DNA of 52,700 nucleotides, from NCBI GenBank assembly GCA_031275645.1, contig JAISOL010000038.1, positions 1 through 52,700 of the forward strand. Direction: 5' to 3'. Position numbers and translations under genes: made by a program. Numbering within the stretch: position 1 is the stretch's first letter; each line of letters starts with the position of its first letter. Positions 25,723 through 32,913 of this stretch are shown here, piece after piece. The notes below the pieces were generated by a model, which ran no database searches, was not told where the DNA came from, and worked only from the letters and a program-made list of their open reading frames with translations. Source of the stretch: Deltaproteobacteria bacterium. GTDB taxonomy: Bacteria; Desulfobacterota; Desulfovibrionia; Desulfovibrionales; Desulfovibrionaceae.

Positions 25723-26334
25723 ATGGCTGAATGCACTTGCGATTGCGCCCGTTTCGGGCAAAAAATCTCTCCCCTGAACTTTTCCGCTTATGATCCCAAT
25801 GAAGGCGGATTTGTGGAAGTTTCCTCGGAAAAAATTCTGAGCGGCGGCAAATGGTTGATCCTTGTTTTCTATCCGGCGGATTTCACCTTTGTCTGCCCTA
25901 CGGAGCTTGCGGACATAGCCGCCCAGCACGAGGCCTTAAAGAAATCCGGAGCGGAGATCATATCCGTCTCCACGGACAACAAGTTTGTTCACCTGGCCTG
26001 GAGGAACGCCGAAAAACTGCTGGAAAACGTCAGATTCCTTATGGGTTCGGACCCCACCGGAGCAATATCCCGCTATTTCGGCATTTACGATGAGGCCGGC
26101 GGCACCTCCTACCGGGGAACCTTCATCATCAACCCTGACGGCGTGCTGGTGGGGTCGGAGGTCAACTTTTACAACGTAGGCCGCAACGCCCAGGAATTGC
26201 TGCGCAAAGTAAGAGCCAACGCCTATCTGCGGAAAAATCCGGTGGAAGTTTGCCCGGCCAACTGGGAAGAAGGCAAAAAAACCCTCAAGCCCTCGCCGCA
26301 AATCGTCGGCAAGGTCTATGAAGCCCTGAAATAG
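25723..26334 (+). CDS. Typical 2-Cys peroxiredoxin (AhpC/Prx1 type)
   Basis: It reduces hydrogen peroxide and organic peroxides. In the 203 residues the peroxidatic Cys58 lies in FTFVCPTE with the usual Pro51-to-Thr55 pocket (YPADFTFVC), and the resolving Cys177 in VEVCPANW near the C-terminus, followed by a helical tail. The N-terminus has extra cysteines (MAECTCDC) absent from common AhpC, which could bind a metal or form disulfides. GGAGG lies 6 bases before the ATG. A 57-residue membrane protein follows 22 bases downstream. No AhpF-like reductase is adjacent, so electrons probably come from thioredoxin or rubredoxin-type donors. An oxygen-sensitive anaerobe would use it as a peroxide defence. 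Confidence 0.93.
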   Translation: MAECTCDCARFGQKISPLNFSAYDPNEGGFVEVSSEKILSGGKWLILVFYPADFTFVCPTELADIAAQHEALKKSGAEIISVSTDNKFVHLAWRNAEKLLENVRFLMGSDPTGAISRYFGIYDEAGGTSYRGTFIINPDGVLVGSEVNFYNVGRNAQELLRKVRANAYLRKNPVEVCPANWEEGKKTLKPSPQIVGKVYEALK

Positions 26335-26356
26335 GCGGACGGGAAGGAGAAAAAAT

Positions 26357-26530
26357 ATGACCGAATTTTTCGCCACCCTGGCTGAATGGCTGGATGAACT
26401 TGTGGAATCCGCCGGGCACTCCACTTCCCAGGGAATGGTCGGCGTCGGGCTGATTTTCTTCTATTTTCTGCTCATCCTGCTTTCCGCCGTCTGGCGTATC
26501 AAGCGCGGCGAGCATCTGAGCCATCACTGA
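26357..26530 (+). CDS. Small single-pass membrane protein, 57 residues, unrecognised
   Basis: It starts MTEFFATLAEWLDELVESAG with a ribosome site AAGGAG 8 bases upstream. Residues 1-25 form an acidic amphipathic segment, about 27-46 are a clear membrane helix (GVGLIFFYFLLILLSAVW), and the tail is basic (RIKRGEHLSHH), so by the positive-inside rule the tail should be cytoplasmic. It begins 22 bases after the peroxiredoxin stop, and a strong terminator follows directly, so the two genes form one unit. I recognise no family. The linkage suggests a role beside peroxide reduction, such as membrane anchoring, but this is inference. The histidine pair at the end could bind metal. Confidence 0.7.
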   Translation: MTEFFATLAEWLDELVESAGHSTSQGMVGVGLIFFYFLLILLSAVWRIKRGEHLSHH

Positions 26531-26535
26531 TTTCA

Positions 26536-26608
26536 GCACAGCCGGCTCCTCTCCGCCGGGCGGAATCATCCGGCGCGCGGAGCCGGCTGTGCATGGAAAC
26601 ATTTTTTT
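26536..26608 (+). terminator. Intrinsic terminator after the peroxiredoxin unit
   Basis: Perfect 14-base arms GCACAGCCGGCTCC (26536-26549) and GGAGCCGGCTGTGC (26579-26592) are followed after 9 bases by seven T (26602-26608). It separates the peroxiredoxin unit from rplU. Confidence 0.8.
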
Positions 26609-26609
26609 C

Positions 26610-26692
26610 TTGACTTTCCGCGCGAAATCAGGCAAATGCTCTTCTCTGTTTCCTGTGGCCCTGGCGGGCGGCGGTCGTCTTTAGCGGACCGC
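26610..26692 (+). promoter_or_regulatory. rplU promoter and leader hairpin
   Basis: TTGACT (26610-26615) follows the terminator T-run directly and is a good -35. The -10 is weak (GCAAAT or CAAATG after 16-17 bases). Downstream, GCGGTC (26671-26676) and GACCGC (26687-26692) can pair, giving a leader hairpin. Leaders of the L21 operon are autoregulated in some bacteria, so this may be one. Confidence 0.45.
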
Positions 26693-26716
26693 GTATTGTT
26701 TCTCTGGAGGGATTCT

Positions 26717-27046
26717 ATGTACGCTATAGTGGAGAGCGGATGCCGGCAGTTGCGGGTGGAGGAAGGCAAAAAAATCCGGGTGGATTTGCTTGCCGCCAAG
26801 GCGGGCGACGAGGTGCTTCTGGACAAGGTGCTTTTTCTGGGCGGAAAAGACGCCCGTATAGGCGATCCTTATGTTGAGGGAGCTTCTGTCAGCGCCGAAG
26901 TGCTTGAGCACGTGCAGGATAAAAAGATAATCGTGTTCAAAAAGTGGCGGCGCAACGACAGCTTTCGCGCCAACGGGCATCGCCAGAAGTACACCACTCT
27001 TAAAATAAAAGCCATTACGGCTGAGGCGGAAGGACATGGCGCATAA
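26717..27046 (+). CDS. rplU: 50S ribosomal protein L21
   Basis: A 109-residue L21 (E. coli 103). It starts [20 protein letters not shown], a variant of the family MYAVFQSGGKQHRV start, and contains [21 protein letters not shown], close to the L21 signature (KxxVFKxxRRKxYxKxxGHRQ). The open frame extends upstream to 26636, but GGAGG before 26717 and homology support this start. It overlaps rpmA by 11 bases, giving translational coupling in the usual L21-L27 pair. Confidence 0.95.
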   Translation: MYAIVESGCRQLRVEEGKKIRVDLLAAKAGDEVLLDKVLFLGGKDARIGDPYVEGASVSAEVLEHVQDKKIIVFKKWRRNDSFRANGHRQKYTTLKIKAITAEAEGHGA

Positions 27047-27311
27047 AAAAGCAGGCGGGAGTTCCCGCAACGGACGCGACAGTCAGGGGCAGAGGCGCGG
27101 CATCAAGCGTTTCGGCGGAGAACCGGTTCCGGCCGGCGGCATTATCGTGCGCCAGGTGGGGACTAAAGTGCATCCGGGCAAAAACGTGGGCTTGGGCAGC
27201 GACTATACTATTTTCGCCACTTGTACCGGGATTGTTAAATTTGAGAAATATATGCGCAAGAAGAAAGAGCTTACCAGAGTACATGTCCTGCCTGTTGTTC
27301 CCTCCGCCTGA
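27036..27311 (+). CDS. rpmA: 50S ribosomal protein L27
   Basis: The 91-residue protein begins [20 protein letters not shown], the L27 signature of a flexible basic N-terminus that reaches the peptidyl-transferase centre. RGIKRFGGE and [15 protein letters not shown] follow as expected. Met-Ala suggests no N-terminal leader cleavage, unlike the Firmicutes type. The start overlaps the rplU stop by 11 bases (GGACATGGC). An intrinsic terminator with a 4-T tail lies before obg. Confidence 0.96.
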   Translation: MAHKKAGGSSRNGRDSQGQRRGIKRFGGEPVPAGGIIVRQVGTKVHPGKNVGLGSDYTIFATCTGIVKFEKYMRKKKELTRVHVLPVVPSA

Positions 27312-27359
27312 TTTTCCGGCGTCAGGTATATGAACAATTAAAGCGGGCGACTTTTTCGG

Positions 27360-27388
27360 GAGGCGAAGGCATGGCTTTCGCCTCTTTT
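27360..27388 (+). terminator. Terminator/attenuator between rpmA and obg
   Basis: GAGGCGAAGGC (27360-27370), loop ATG and GCTTTCGCCTC (27374-27384) form an 11-pair stem with one G-T, followed by TTTTAT. It sits in the 132-base rpmA-obg gap. With obg in the same order in many genomes, it may act as a partial terminator that sets the ratio of ribosomal protein to GTPase transcript. Confidence 0.7.
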
Positions 27389-27443
27389 ATCAGGAAAACC
27401 GGTACGTCAGGGATGTACAACATCAAAGTGGAAATGCTCTGAG

Positions 27444-28574
27444 ATGCGTTTTGTGGACGAAGCCAGCGTAACTTTGCAGGCGGGCAAAGGCGGTCCGGGC
27501 TGCGTAGCCTTCCGGCGCGAAAAATTTCTGCCCTTTGGCGGCCCCAGCGGCGGCAACGGCGGCGATGGCGGCAACATCATTATCCGCGCTTCATCCCGCC
27601 TTTTGTCCTTATACGATTTTCGCCTGAAGCGTCATTACTCCGCCCCCAACGGAAGGCCCGGCGAAGGTTCGCAATGCCACGGCCGCCGGGGAGAGGATCT
27701 GGTGCTGGAACTGCCCGTGGGGACCCAGCTCTTTGTCGTGTCGGATACGGGCGAAGAAAACCTGCTGGCGGATCTGCGAGATGACGAAACAGAATTGGTG
27801 GCGGCGCGCGGCGGACGGGGAGGCAAAGGCAACGAATTTTTCAAGTCGTCCACCCTGCAGGCTCCGCGTTTCGCCCAACCGGGGGAAAAAGGAGAATTTC
27901 TGCGGTTGCGGCTGGAACTTAAAATCCTGGCTGACTGCGGCCTGCTTGGCCTGCCCAATGCCGGAAAATCCACTTTGATCGCGGCTGTTTCCGCCGCCCG
28001 TCCCAAAATCGCGCCTTACCCCTTCACCACCCTCGTCCCGAATCTTGGAGTGGTGCTGCACGGCGGCGACTACGACAAACGCCTGGTTCTGGCCGATATT
28101 CCGGGCCTGGTGGCGGGCGCGCACCAGGGCGCCGGTCTGGGGCATCGTTTTCTCAAACACGTGGAGCGCACCCGTTTTCTGCTGCATCTGCTCAGCGCCG
28201 CGGATCTGGACCCGGACAGCCCCGACCCTTGGGAGGGCTTCGATCTGATCAATACGGAACTGCGCCTCTTTGACGAAAGCCTTTCCACGCGCCGTCAGAT
28301 TGAAGTCGTGAACAAAATTGACCTGCTTTCCTCCAAAAATCTGGAAAAATTGCGGACGCGGGCACGGATGGACAAGCGGCGCATCTTCTTCATCTCCGCT
28401 CTGGAGAAAACCGGCCTGGAGGAAGTGCTGGACGAAATGTGGCGCCTGTTGGAAGAATTGACCGTCAATGCGCCGCTGACCGGTCGCGCCGGGAATAGTT
28501 TGCCTGACTGTGCGAAAGCATGTATGCTGGGCCCTGACAAACACCTGGGGGAAACATGGAATATGTCTTCATAG
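27444..28574 (+). CDS. obg: Ribosome-associated GTPase Obg/CgtA
   Basis: An essential GTPase in ribosome assembly and stress signalling. The 376 residues begin with the glycine-rich Obg fold (MRFVDEASVTLQAGKGGPGC, repeated GGNGGDGG, GRPGEGSQCHGRRG), then the G domain with GLPNAGKST near 170, DIPG, NKID and a SAL motif. It ends soon after the G domain; the TGS-like C-terminal region of some Obg proteins is absent, as is common in proteobacteria. Its start has no clear ribosome site and follows a nine-codon leader frame (27413-27442). The end overlaps the next gene by 19 bases. It sits after rplU-rpmA, the standard order. Confidence 0.95.
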   Translation: MRFVDEASVTLQAGKGGPGCVAFRREKFLPFGGPSGGNGGDGGNIIIRASSRLLSLYDFRLKRHYSAPNGRPGEGSQCHGRRGEDLVLELPVGTQLFVVSDTGEENLLADLRDDETELVAARGGRGGKGNEFFKSSTLQAPRFAQPGEKGEFLRLRLELKILADCGLLGLPNAGKSTLIAAVSAARPKIAPYPFTTLVPNLGVVLHGGDYDKRLVLADIPGLVAGAHQGAGLGHRFLKHVERTRFLLHLLSAADLDPDSPDPWEGFDLINTELRLFDESLSTRRQIEVVNKIDLLSSKNLEKLRTRARMDKRRIFFISALEKTGLEEVLDEMWRLLEELTVNAPLTGRAGNSLPDCAKACMLGPDKHLGETWNMSS

Positions 28575-29491
28575 GAATAGCTGTACTGGCCGTTCTCTTT
28601 CTATTTTCCGGAATAAAACCCGTTCCGCAGGGTTATGAATATACGGTGGAACGCTTCGGGCGCTTCACCCACGCGCTCAAGCCTGGCCTGAACCTGATTG
28701 TGCCCTTTGTGGATCGCATAGGTCACAAAGTGAACATGATGGAAAACGTCCTGGATGTTCCTTCGCAGGAGGTGATCACCCGCGACAACGCCATGATCCG
28801 GGTGGACGGCGTGGTCTTTTTCCAGGTGCTGCAGTCGGACAGGGCATCTTACGAAGTCACCATGCTGGAATATTCCATCCTCAATCTGACCATCACCAAC
28901 ATCCGCACGGTAATGGGCTCCATGGACCTGGACGAGCTGCTCTCCCAGCGCGACGACATCAACGCCAGGCTCCTGACGGTTATTGACGAGGCCACCCACC
29001 CCTGGGGAGTAAAGGTCACCCGCGTCGAAATCAAAGACATCACCCCGCCGCAGGATCTGGTTGACGCCATGGCCAGACAGATGAAGGCGGAGCGCGACAA
29101 ACGCGCCTCCATCCTGGAAGCCGAGGGGCATAAACAATCGGCCGTACTCAAGGCGGAAGGACTGAAACAGTCGGTCATCCTCAAGGCCGAAGGCGACAAG
29201 GAGGCGGCCTACCGCGAAGCCGAGGCCAGAGAACGCTCCGCCGCCGCCGAAGCTTCGGCTACCCTGATGGTTTCCGAAGCCATTGCCAAGGGAGACATCA
29301 ATGCGGTCAACTACTTTGTGGCCCAAAAATATGTCGAGTCCCTGATCGCCCTGGCTCAATCCCCCAATCAGAAAGTGCTGATCCTGCCCCTGGAAAGCTC
29401 GGCCCTGCTGGGCTCTATCTCCGGAATAGCGGAACTGCTGGGCAGCCGGAGCCAGGAGTCGGCACTGAAAGCACCCAGAGCCGGAAAATAG
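28556..29491 (+). CDS. SPFH/Band 7 family membrane protein (QmcA/stomatin-like)
   Basis: Band 7 proteins form membrane microdomain scaffolds and modulate proteases. The 311-residue protein has an N-terminal membrane anchor (residues 4-20, VFIGIAVLAVLFLFSGI) and a Band 7 domain (about 25-180; PVPQGYEYTVERFGRFTHALKPGLN and the QEVITRDNAMIRVDGVVFFQV stretch). A coiled coil rich in Glu, Lys and Ala follows (about 180-240; repeated AEGxKQSxxLKAEG). The C-terminus (NYFVAQKYVESL...) matches QmcA-type proteins. It overlaps obg by 19 bases and is followed by an NfeD protein 2 bases later, the usual partner of this family. Confidence 0.92.
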   Translation: MEYVFIGIAVLAVLFLFSGIKPVPQGYEYTVERFGRFTHALKPGLNLIVPFVDRIGHKVNMMENVLDVPSQEVITRDNAMIRVDGVVFFQVLQSDRASYEVTMLEYSILNLTITNIRTVMGSMDLDELLSQRDDINARLLTVIDEATHPWGVKVTRVEIKDITPPQDLVDAMARQMKAERDKRASILEAEGHKQSAVLKAEGLKQSVILKAEGDKEAAYREAEARERSAAAEASATLMVSEAIAKGDINAVNYFVAQKYVESLIALAQSPNQKVLILPLESSALLGSISGIAELLGSRSQESALKAPRAGK

Positions 29492-29493
29492 TC

Positions 29494-29952
29494 ATGCCCG
29501 ATCTTCCCCTGCTTGAACCCATATGGTGGAACTGGTACTTGGGCGGCCTGGCCCTGGCCTGCCTGGAATTGCTTTTGCCCGGTTCCTACCTTCTCTGGAT
29601 AGGACTGGGAGCCTTGCTGACCGGGGCCCTCACGCATATCGCCGGAGGTTTTTACTGGCCCTGGCAGATCCTCGCCTTTTCCATCCTCTCCCTCTTCTCC
29701 CTGCTGGTCGGCAGACGTCTGATCCGCCGGGGGCGCTCCTCCTCCCGCTCCAGCCTGAACCAGCGCCAGCGCGGCTGCCTGGGGCGTCAGGGCGTGCTGG
29801 TCGCGCCCATCTCCGGAGGATACGGCCGCGTGCGGCTGGACGGCGTTTACTGGTACGTGCGCGGTCCGGATTTGCCCGAAGGCACTCTGGTAACGGTTAC
29901 CGGGGTGGAAGGCGCCACGTTGATCGTGGAAAAAGCCGATCCAGCCTCATGA
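29494..29952 (+). CDS. NfeD-family membrane protein
   Basis: A 152-residue short NfeD (YbbK type). Membrane segments lie at about 12-32 and 35-75 (with LLLPGSYLLWIGLGALLTG, a typical NfeD helix pair), followed by a cytoplasmic OB-fold from about 95 (GRQGVLVAPISGGYGRVRLDG and DLPEGTLVTVTGVEGATLIVE). It starts 2 bases after the Band 7 gene, its expected partner in a membrane complex. Its stop overlaps the ATG of mnmG in ATGA. Confidence 0.9.
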   Translation: MPDLPLLEPIWWNWYLGGLALACLELLLPGSYLLWIGLGALLTGALTHIAGGFYWPWQILAFSILSLFSLLVGRRLIRRGRSSSRSSLNQRQRGCLGRQGVLVAPISGGYGRVRLDGVYWYVRGPDLPEGTLVTVTGVEGATLIVEKADPAS

Positions 29953-31904
29953 ACTCCAGGGTCAGCGACGTTTCCTCCCGCACGCGCCGCCCCCCGGATA
30001 TATTCGACGCCGTTGTGGCCGGAGGCGGACACGCCGGATGCGAAGCCTCCATAGCTATGGCCAGCCTGGGTTTGAACGTATTGCTCATCACCAGCAACGT
30101 GGATCGCATCGGGCACCTTTCCTGCAACCCCTCCGTAGGCGGCCTGGGCAAAGGGCAGCTTGTGCGTGAAATAGACGCTCTGGGAGGCATGCTGGGCCGC
30201 TGGAGCGACGCCGCGACCATACAGAGCCGCCTGCTCAACGCCAGCCGTGGCCCGGCCGTACAGGCGCCGCGGGCGCAGGTGGATCGCCGGGTCTACCTGG
30301 AAACAGTGCGGCGCGACATTCTGAGGCACAGCGGAATCTGGGTGATCCAGGATTTAGTCGCCTCCCCCCTTCTGCGCAACGGGCGGGTCAGCGGAGTCAG
30401 AACCGAACTGGGGCGGCAATTTGAATGCCGCGCCCTGCTTCTGGCCGCCGGCACCTTCACCAACGGTCTTTTGCATATAGGGGAGAGGCGCTTCGCTGGA
30501 GGACGCCTGGGAGACGAGGCTTCCACCGCTTTAGGCGCCGCCCTGCGCTCTCTGGGGGTGGAACTGGGGCGTTTCATGACCGGCACCACCCCGCGCCTGG
30601 CCGCCGATTCCATCGACTTCTCCGCCATGCAGGCGCAATACGGCGATCTACCGGCTCCGCAATTCAGCTTCAGCGGGCCTCCGCCGGCTCTCCCCCAACT
30701 GCCCTGCCACCTGACCTGGACCACCCCGGACAGCCACAAAATCATCACCGCCAACCTGCGGCTTTCTCCCATGTATAACGGGGCCATTTCCGGAACAGGC
30801 CCGCGCTACTGCCTGGCCATTGAGGACAAAATCGCCGGCCATCCCGAAAGAAACAGGCATCAGATCTTTGTGGAGCCGGAAGGGCTGGACAGCGCCGAAG
30901 TCTATCCCAACGGCATACACACCGGCCTGCCGCTGGAGGTACAACAGGATTTTCTGCGCCTTGTTCCCGGCCTGGAAAGAAGTCAAATTGTCAGACCGGG
31001 TTATGCCGTGGAATACGATTACATTCTGCCCACCCAGCTTAAAGCCACCCTGGAAATGAAAAACCTGCCCGGCCTCTGGTCAGCCGGGCAGATCAACGGA
31101 AGTTCGGGCTACGAAGAAGCCGCGGCCCAGGGGCTCTGGTCCGGACTGAACATATTCTGCGCCTTGCGCGGGCAACCGGAATTTCTGCCGGGCAGGCAAC
31201 TGGCCTATATGGCCGTGCTGGTGGACGACATGGTCACCAGGGGCGTGAACGAGCCTTACCGCATGTTCACTTCCCGCGCGGAACGCCGCCTGCTCCTCAG
31301 GCACAGCAACGCCGATTCCCGCCTCACGCCCCTCGGGCGCGAGCTGGGGTTGGTTAAAGATGAAGACTGGCGGAGCTTCCGGCAAAGACAGAGCTCCCTT
31401 GAGCGCCTGCTCCATGAGCTGCGCGCGCGCCTGCTCCGCCCGGACGCCGAAGCCAGAGCCGCCTTTGCGGAACTGGACGAACCCCCTCCCGAAAAAAAAA
31501 TGAGCCTGGCCGAACTGCTGCGCCGGCCCGGCATGAACAGCGCCAAAATAGCCCGCTTCTGGCCTGAAATCATGGAATTCAGCCTGGAAACCAGGAGCGA
31601 GGCCGAAAGCTCCCTGCTCTACGCGGGTTATCTGTCCAGAGAAGAAGAGCTGGCCCGCCGGCAGGAGACTCTGGAATCCGTGAAAATAGATCAGATAGAT
31701 TACAGCCTCGTGTCCGGACTCAGCCGCGAGCTTACGGAAAAACTCGGCGCCGTCCGCCCCGGAACCCTGGGGCAGGCGGGGCGTATACCCGGCATGACTC
31801 CGGCGGCCTTGAACTGTATTGAGATTCACCTGAAAAAACTGGCCGGCCGGAAAAAACACAGACTCGCCGAACGGGCCGGAGAACTGGACAGGGCCGGAGG
31901 TTAG
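29949..31904 (+). CDS. mnmG: tRNA uridine 5-carboxymethylaminomethyl modification enzyme MnmG
   Basis: With MnmE it modifies U34 of tRNAs, using FAD and methylene-tetrahydrofolate. The start MNSRVSD at 29949 overlaps the NfeD stop; the frame continues further upstream but without similarity. The dinucleotide motif is GGGHAGCEAS at about 24-33, followed by CNPSVGGLGKGQLVREIDALGG, SRGPAVQAPRAQVDR and the FTSRAERRLLLRHSNADSRLTPLG C-terminal signature. At 651 residues it is slightly longer than the usual 620-630. No mnmE is in the window. Confidence 0.95.
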   Translation: MNSRVSDVSSRTRRPPDIFDAVVAGGGHAGCEASIAMASLGLNVLLITSNVDRIGHLSCNPSVGGLGKGQLVREIDALGGMLGRWSDAATIQSRLLNASRGPAVQAPRAQVDRRVYLETVRRDILRHSGIWVIQDLVASPLLRNGRVSGVRTELGRQFECRALLLAAGTFTNGLLHIGERRFAGGRLGDEASTALGAALRSLGVELGRFMTGTTPRLAADSIDFSAMQAQYGDLPAPQFSFSGPPPALPQLPCHLTWTTPDSHKIITANLRLSPMYNGAISGTGPRYCLAIEDKIAGHPERNRHQIFVEPEGLDSAEVYPNGIHTGLPLEVQQDFLRLVPGLERSQIVRPGYAVEYDYILPTQLKATLEMKNLPGLWSAGQINGSSGYEEAAAQGLWSGLNIFCALRGQPEFLPGRQLAYMAVLVDDMVTRGVNEPYRMFTSRAERRLLLRHSNADSRLTPLGRELGLVKDEDWRSFRQRQSSLERLLHELRARLLRPDAEARAAFAELDEPPPEKKMSLAELLRRPGMNSAKIARFWPEIMEFSLETRSEAESSLLYAGYLSREEELARRQETLESVKIDQIDYSLVSGLSRELTEKLGAVRPGTLGQAGRIPGMTPAALNCIEIHLKKLAGRKKHRLAERAGELDRAGG

Positions 31905-31947
31905 CTGCTATTTCAAGGTAAAGTTGTACGAACAGCGCGTTTACGGT

Positions 31948-31989
31948 GTTTCACGCCTGAGCCCGCCGCGACGGTATCGGGCCTGAAAC
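31948..31989 (+). repeat. Nested imperfect inverted repeat before the CorC-like gene
   Basis: GTTTCA (31948-31953) pairs with TGAAAC (31984-31989) and GCCCG (31961-31965) with CGGGC (31978-31982). No T-run follows. It could be a weak terminator for mnmG or a leader structure for the following gene. Confidence 0.4.
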
Positions 31990-32039
31990 GCTCCAAGCTC
32001 GTAAGGAACCGGGAATCGGAACAAGCAGGAGGTTCTATT

Positions 32040-32891
32040 TTGGAGAGCGACTCGGACGGAGGAAATTTTTTCAACAAATTGGGACGCCTTTTCGGCGGCA
32101 GGAACACTGATCCGGTGGAACAGGCCATAATTGAGGCCAGCCAGGAAGGAGAGCTGGAGGAGGAGGAAGGCTCCATGCTCCTGAGCGTCCTCCATCTTGA
32201 CGACATCAAGGTGGAAGACATCATGACCCCGCGCACGGATATACACGGAGTGGACTCCACGGCCAGCGTGGCTTCGGCCATAGAGCAGATTCTGGAGTAC
32301 GGGCACTCGCGCCTCCCCATCTATCAGGATAACCGCGACAACATAGTGGGCATCATTTACGCCAAGGATTTGCTCCGTGAGGCCGTGCACCAGGATAATC
32401 TGCACAAGCCGGTATCCGTGGTCATGCGCCAGCCCTTTTTTGTGCCCGAAACCAAAAAAGCCATGGAACTTCTGAAGGAATTCCAGGCGCGCAAAACCCA
32501 CATGGCCATAATCCTGGACGAATATGGCGGCACCTCCGGCCTGGTCACCATTGAAGACGTGCTTGAGGAAATCGTGGGCGACATCGAAGACGAACACGAC
32601 GCCCCCAAGGAAGCGGATATAGTCTTTCTGGATGACGGCGACGTCAGGCTTTCGGGCCGGGCCTACCTGGAGGAAGTCAACGAAGCTCTGAACCTGAAGC
32701 TGGATTCGGACGAAGTGGACACCATAGGAGGGCTCCTCTCGCACATAGCCGGACGCCTCCCTCTGCCGGGAGAACGCTTTACCTTGAACGGGCGGCTCTT
32801 CATCGTGGAAAAAGCCGACAGCCGGCAGGTACACAGCGTGTTCGCGCCGGCGCCGGACAGCGGAGAAAACGGCCCGGGCGGAGCGCCTTGA
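32040..32891 (+). CDS. CBS-domain protein of the CorC/HlyC (magnesium/cobalt efflux) family
   Basis: The 283 residues contain two CBS domains (about 70-185, MTPRTDIHGVDSTASVASAI and VMRQPFFVPETKKAMELL) and a C-terminal CorC_HlyC domain (about 200-270; FLDDGDVRLSGRAYLEEVNEAL, DTIGGLLSHIAGRLPLPGE). No membrane region is present, so it is the soluble CorC type rather than the membrane DUF21 type. The start is TTG, chosen because AGGAGG lies 7 bases upstream. It precedes lnt by 22 bases, the same order as corC-lnt in enterobacteria. Confidence 0.9.
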   Translation: MESDSDGGNFFNKLGRLFGGRNTDPVEQAIIEASQEGELEEEEGSMLLSVLHLDDIKVEDIMTPRTDIHGVDSTASVASAIEQILEYGHSRLPIYQDNRDNIVGIIYAKDLLREAVHQDNLHKPVSVVMRQPFFVPETKKAMELLKEFQARKTHMAIILDEYGGTSGLVTIEDVLEEIVGDIEDEHDAPKEADIVFLDDGDVRLSGRAYLEEVNEALNLKLDSDEVDTIGGLLSHIAGRLPLPGERFTLNGRLFIVEKADSRQVHSVFAPAPDSGENGPGGAP

Positions 32892-32913
32892 GTAAAATTA
32901 ACGCTGTAAGACA

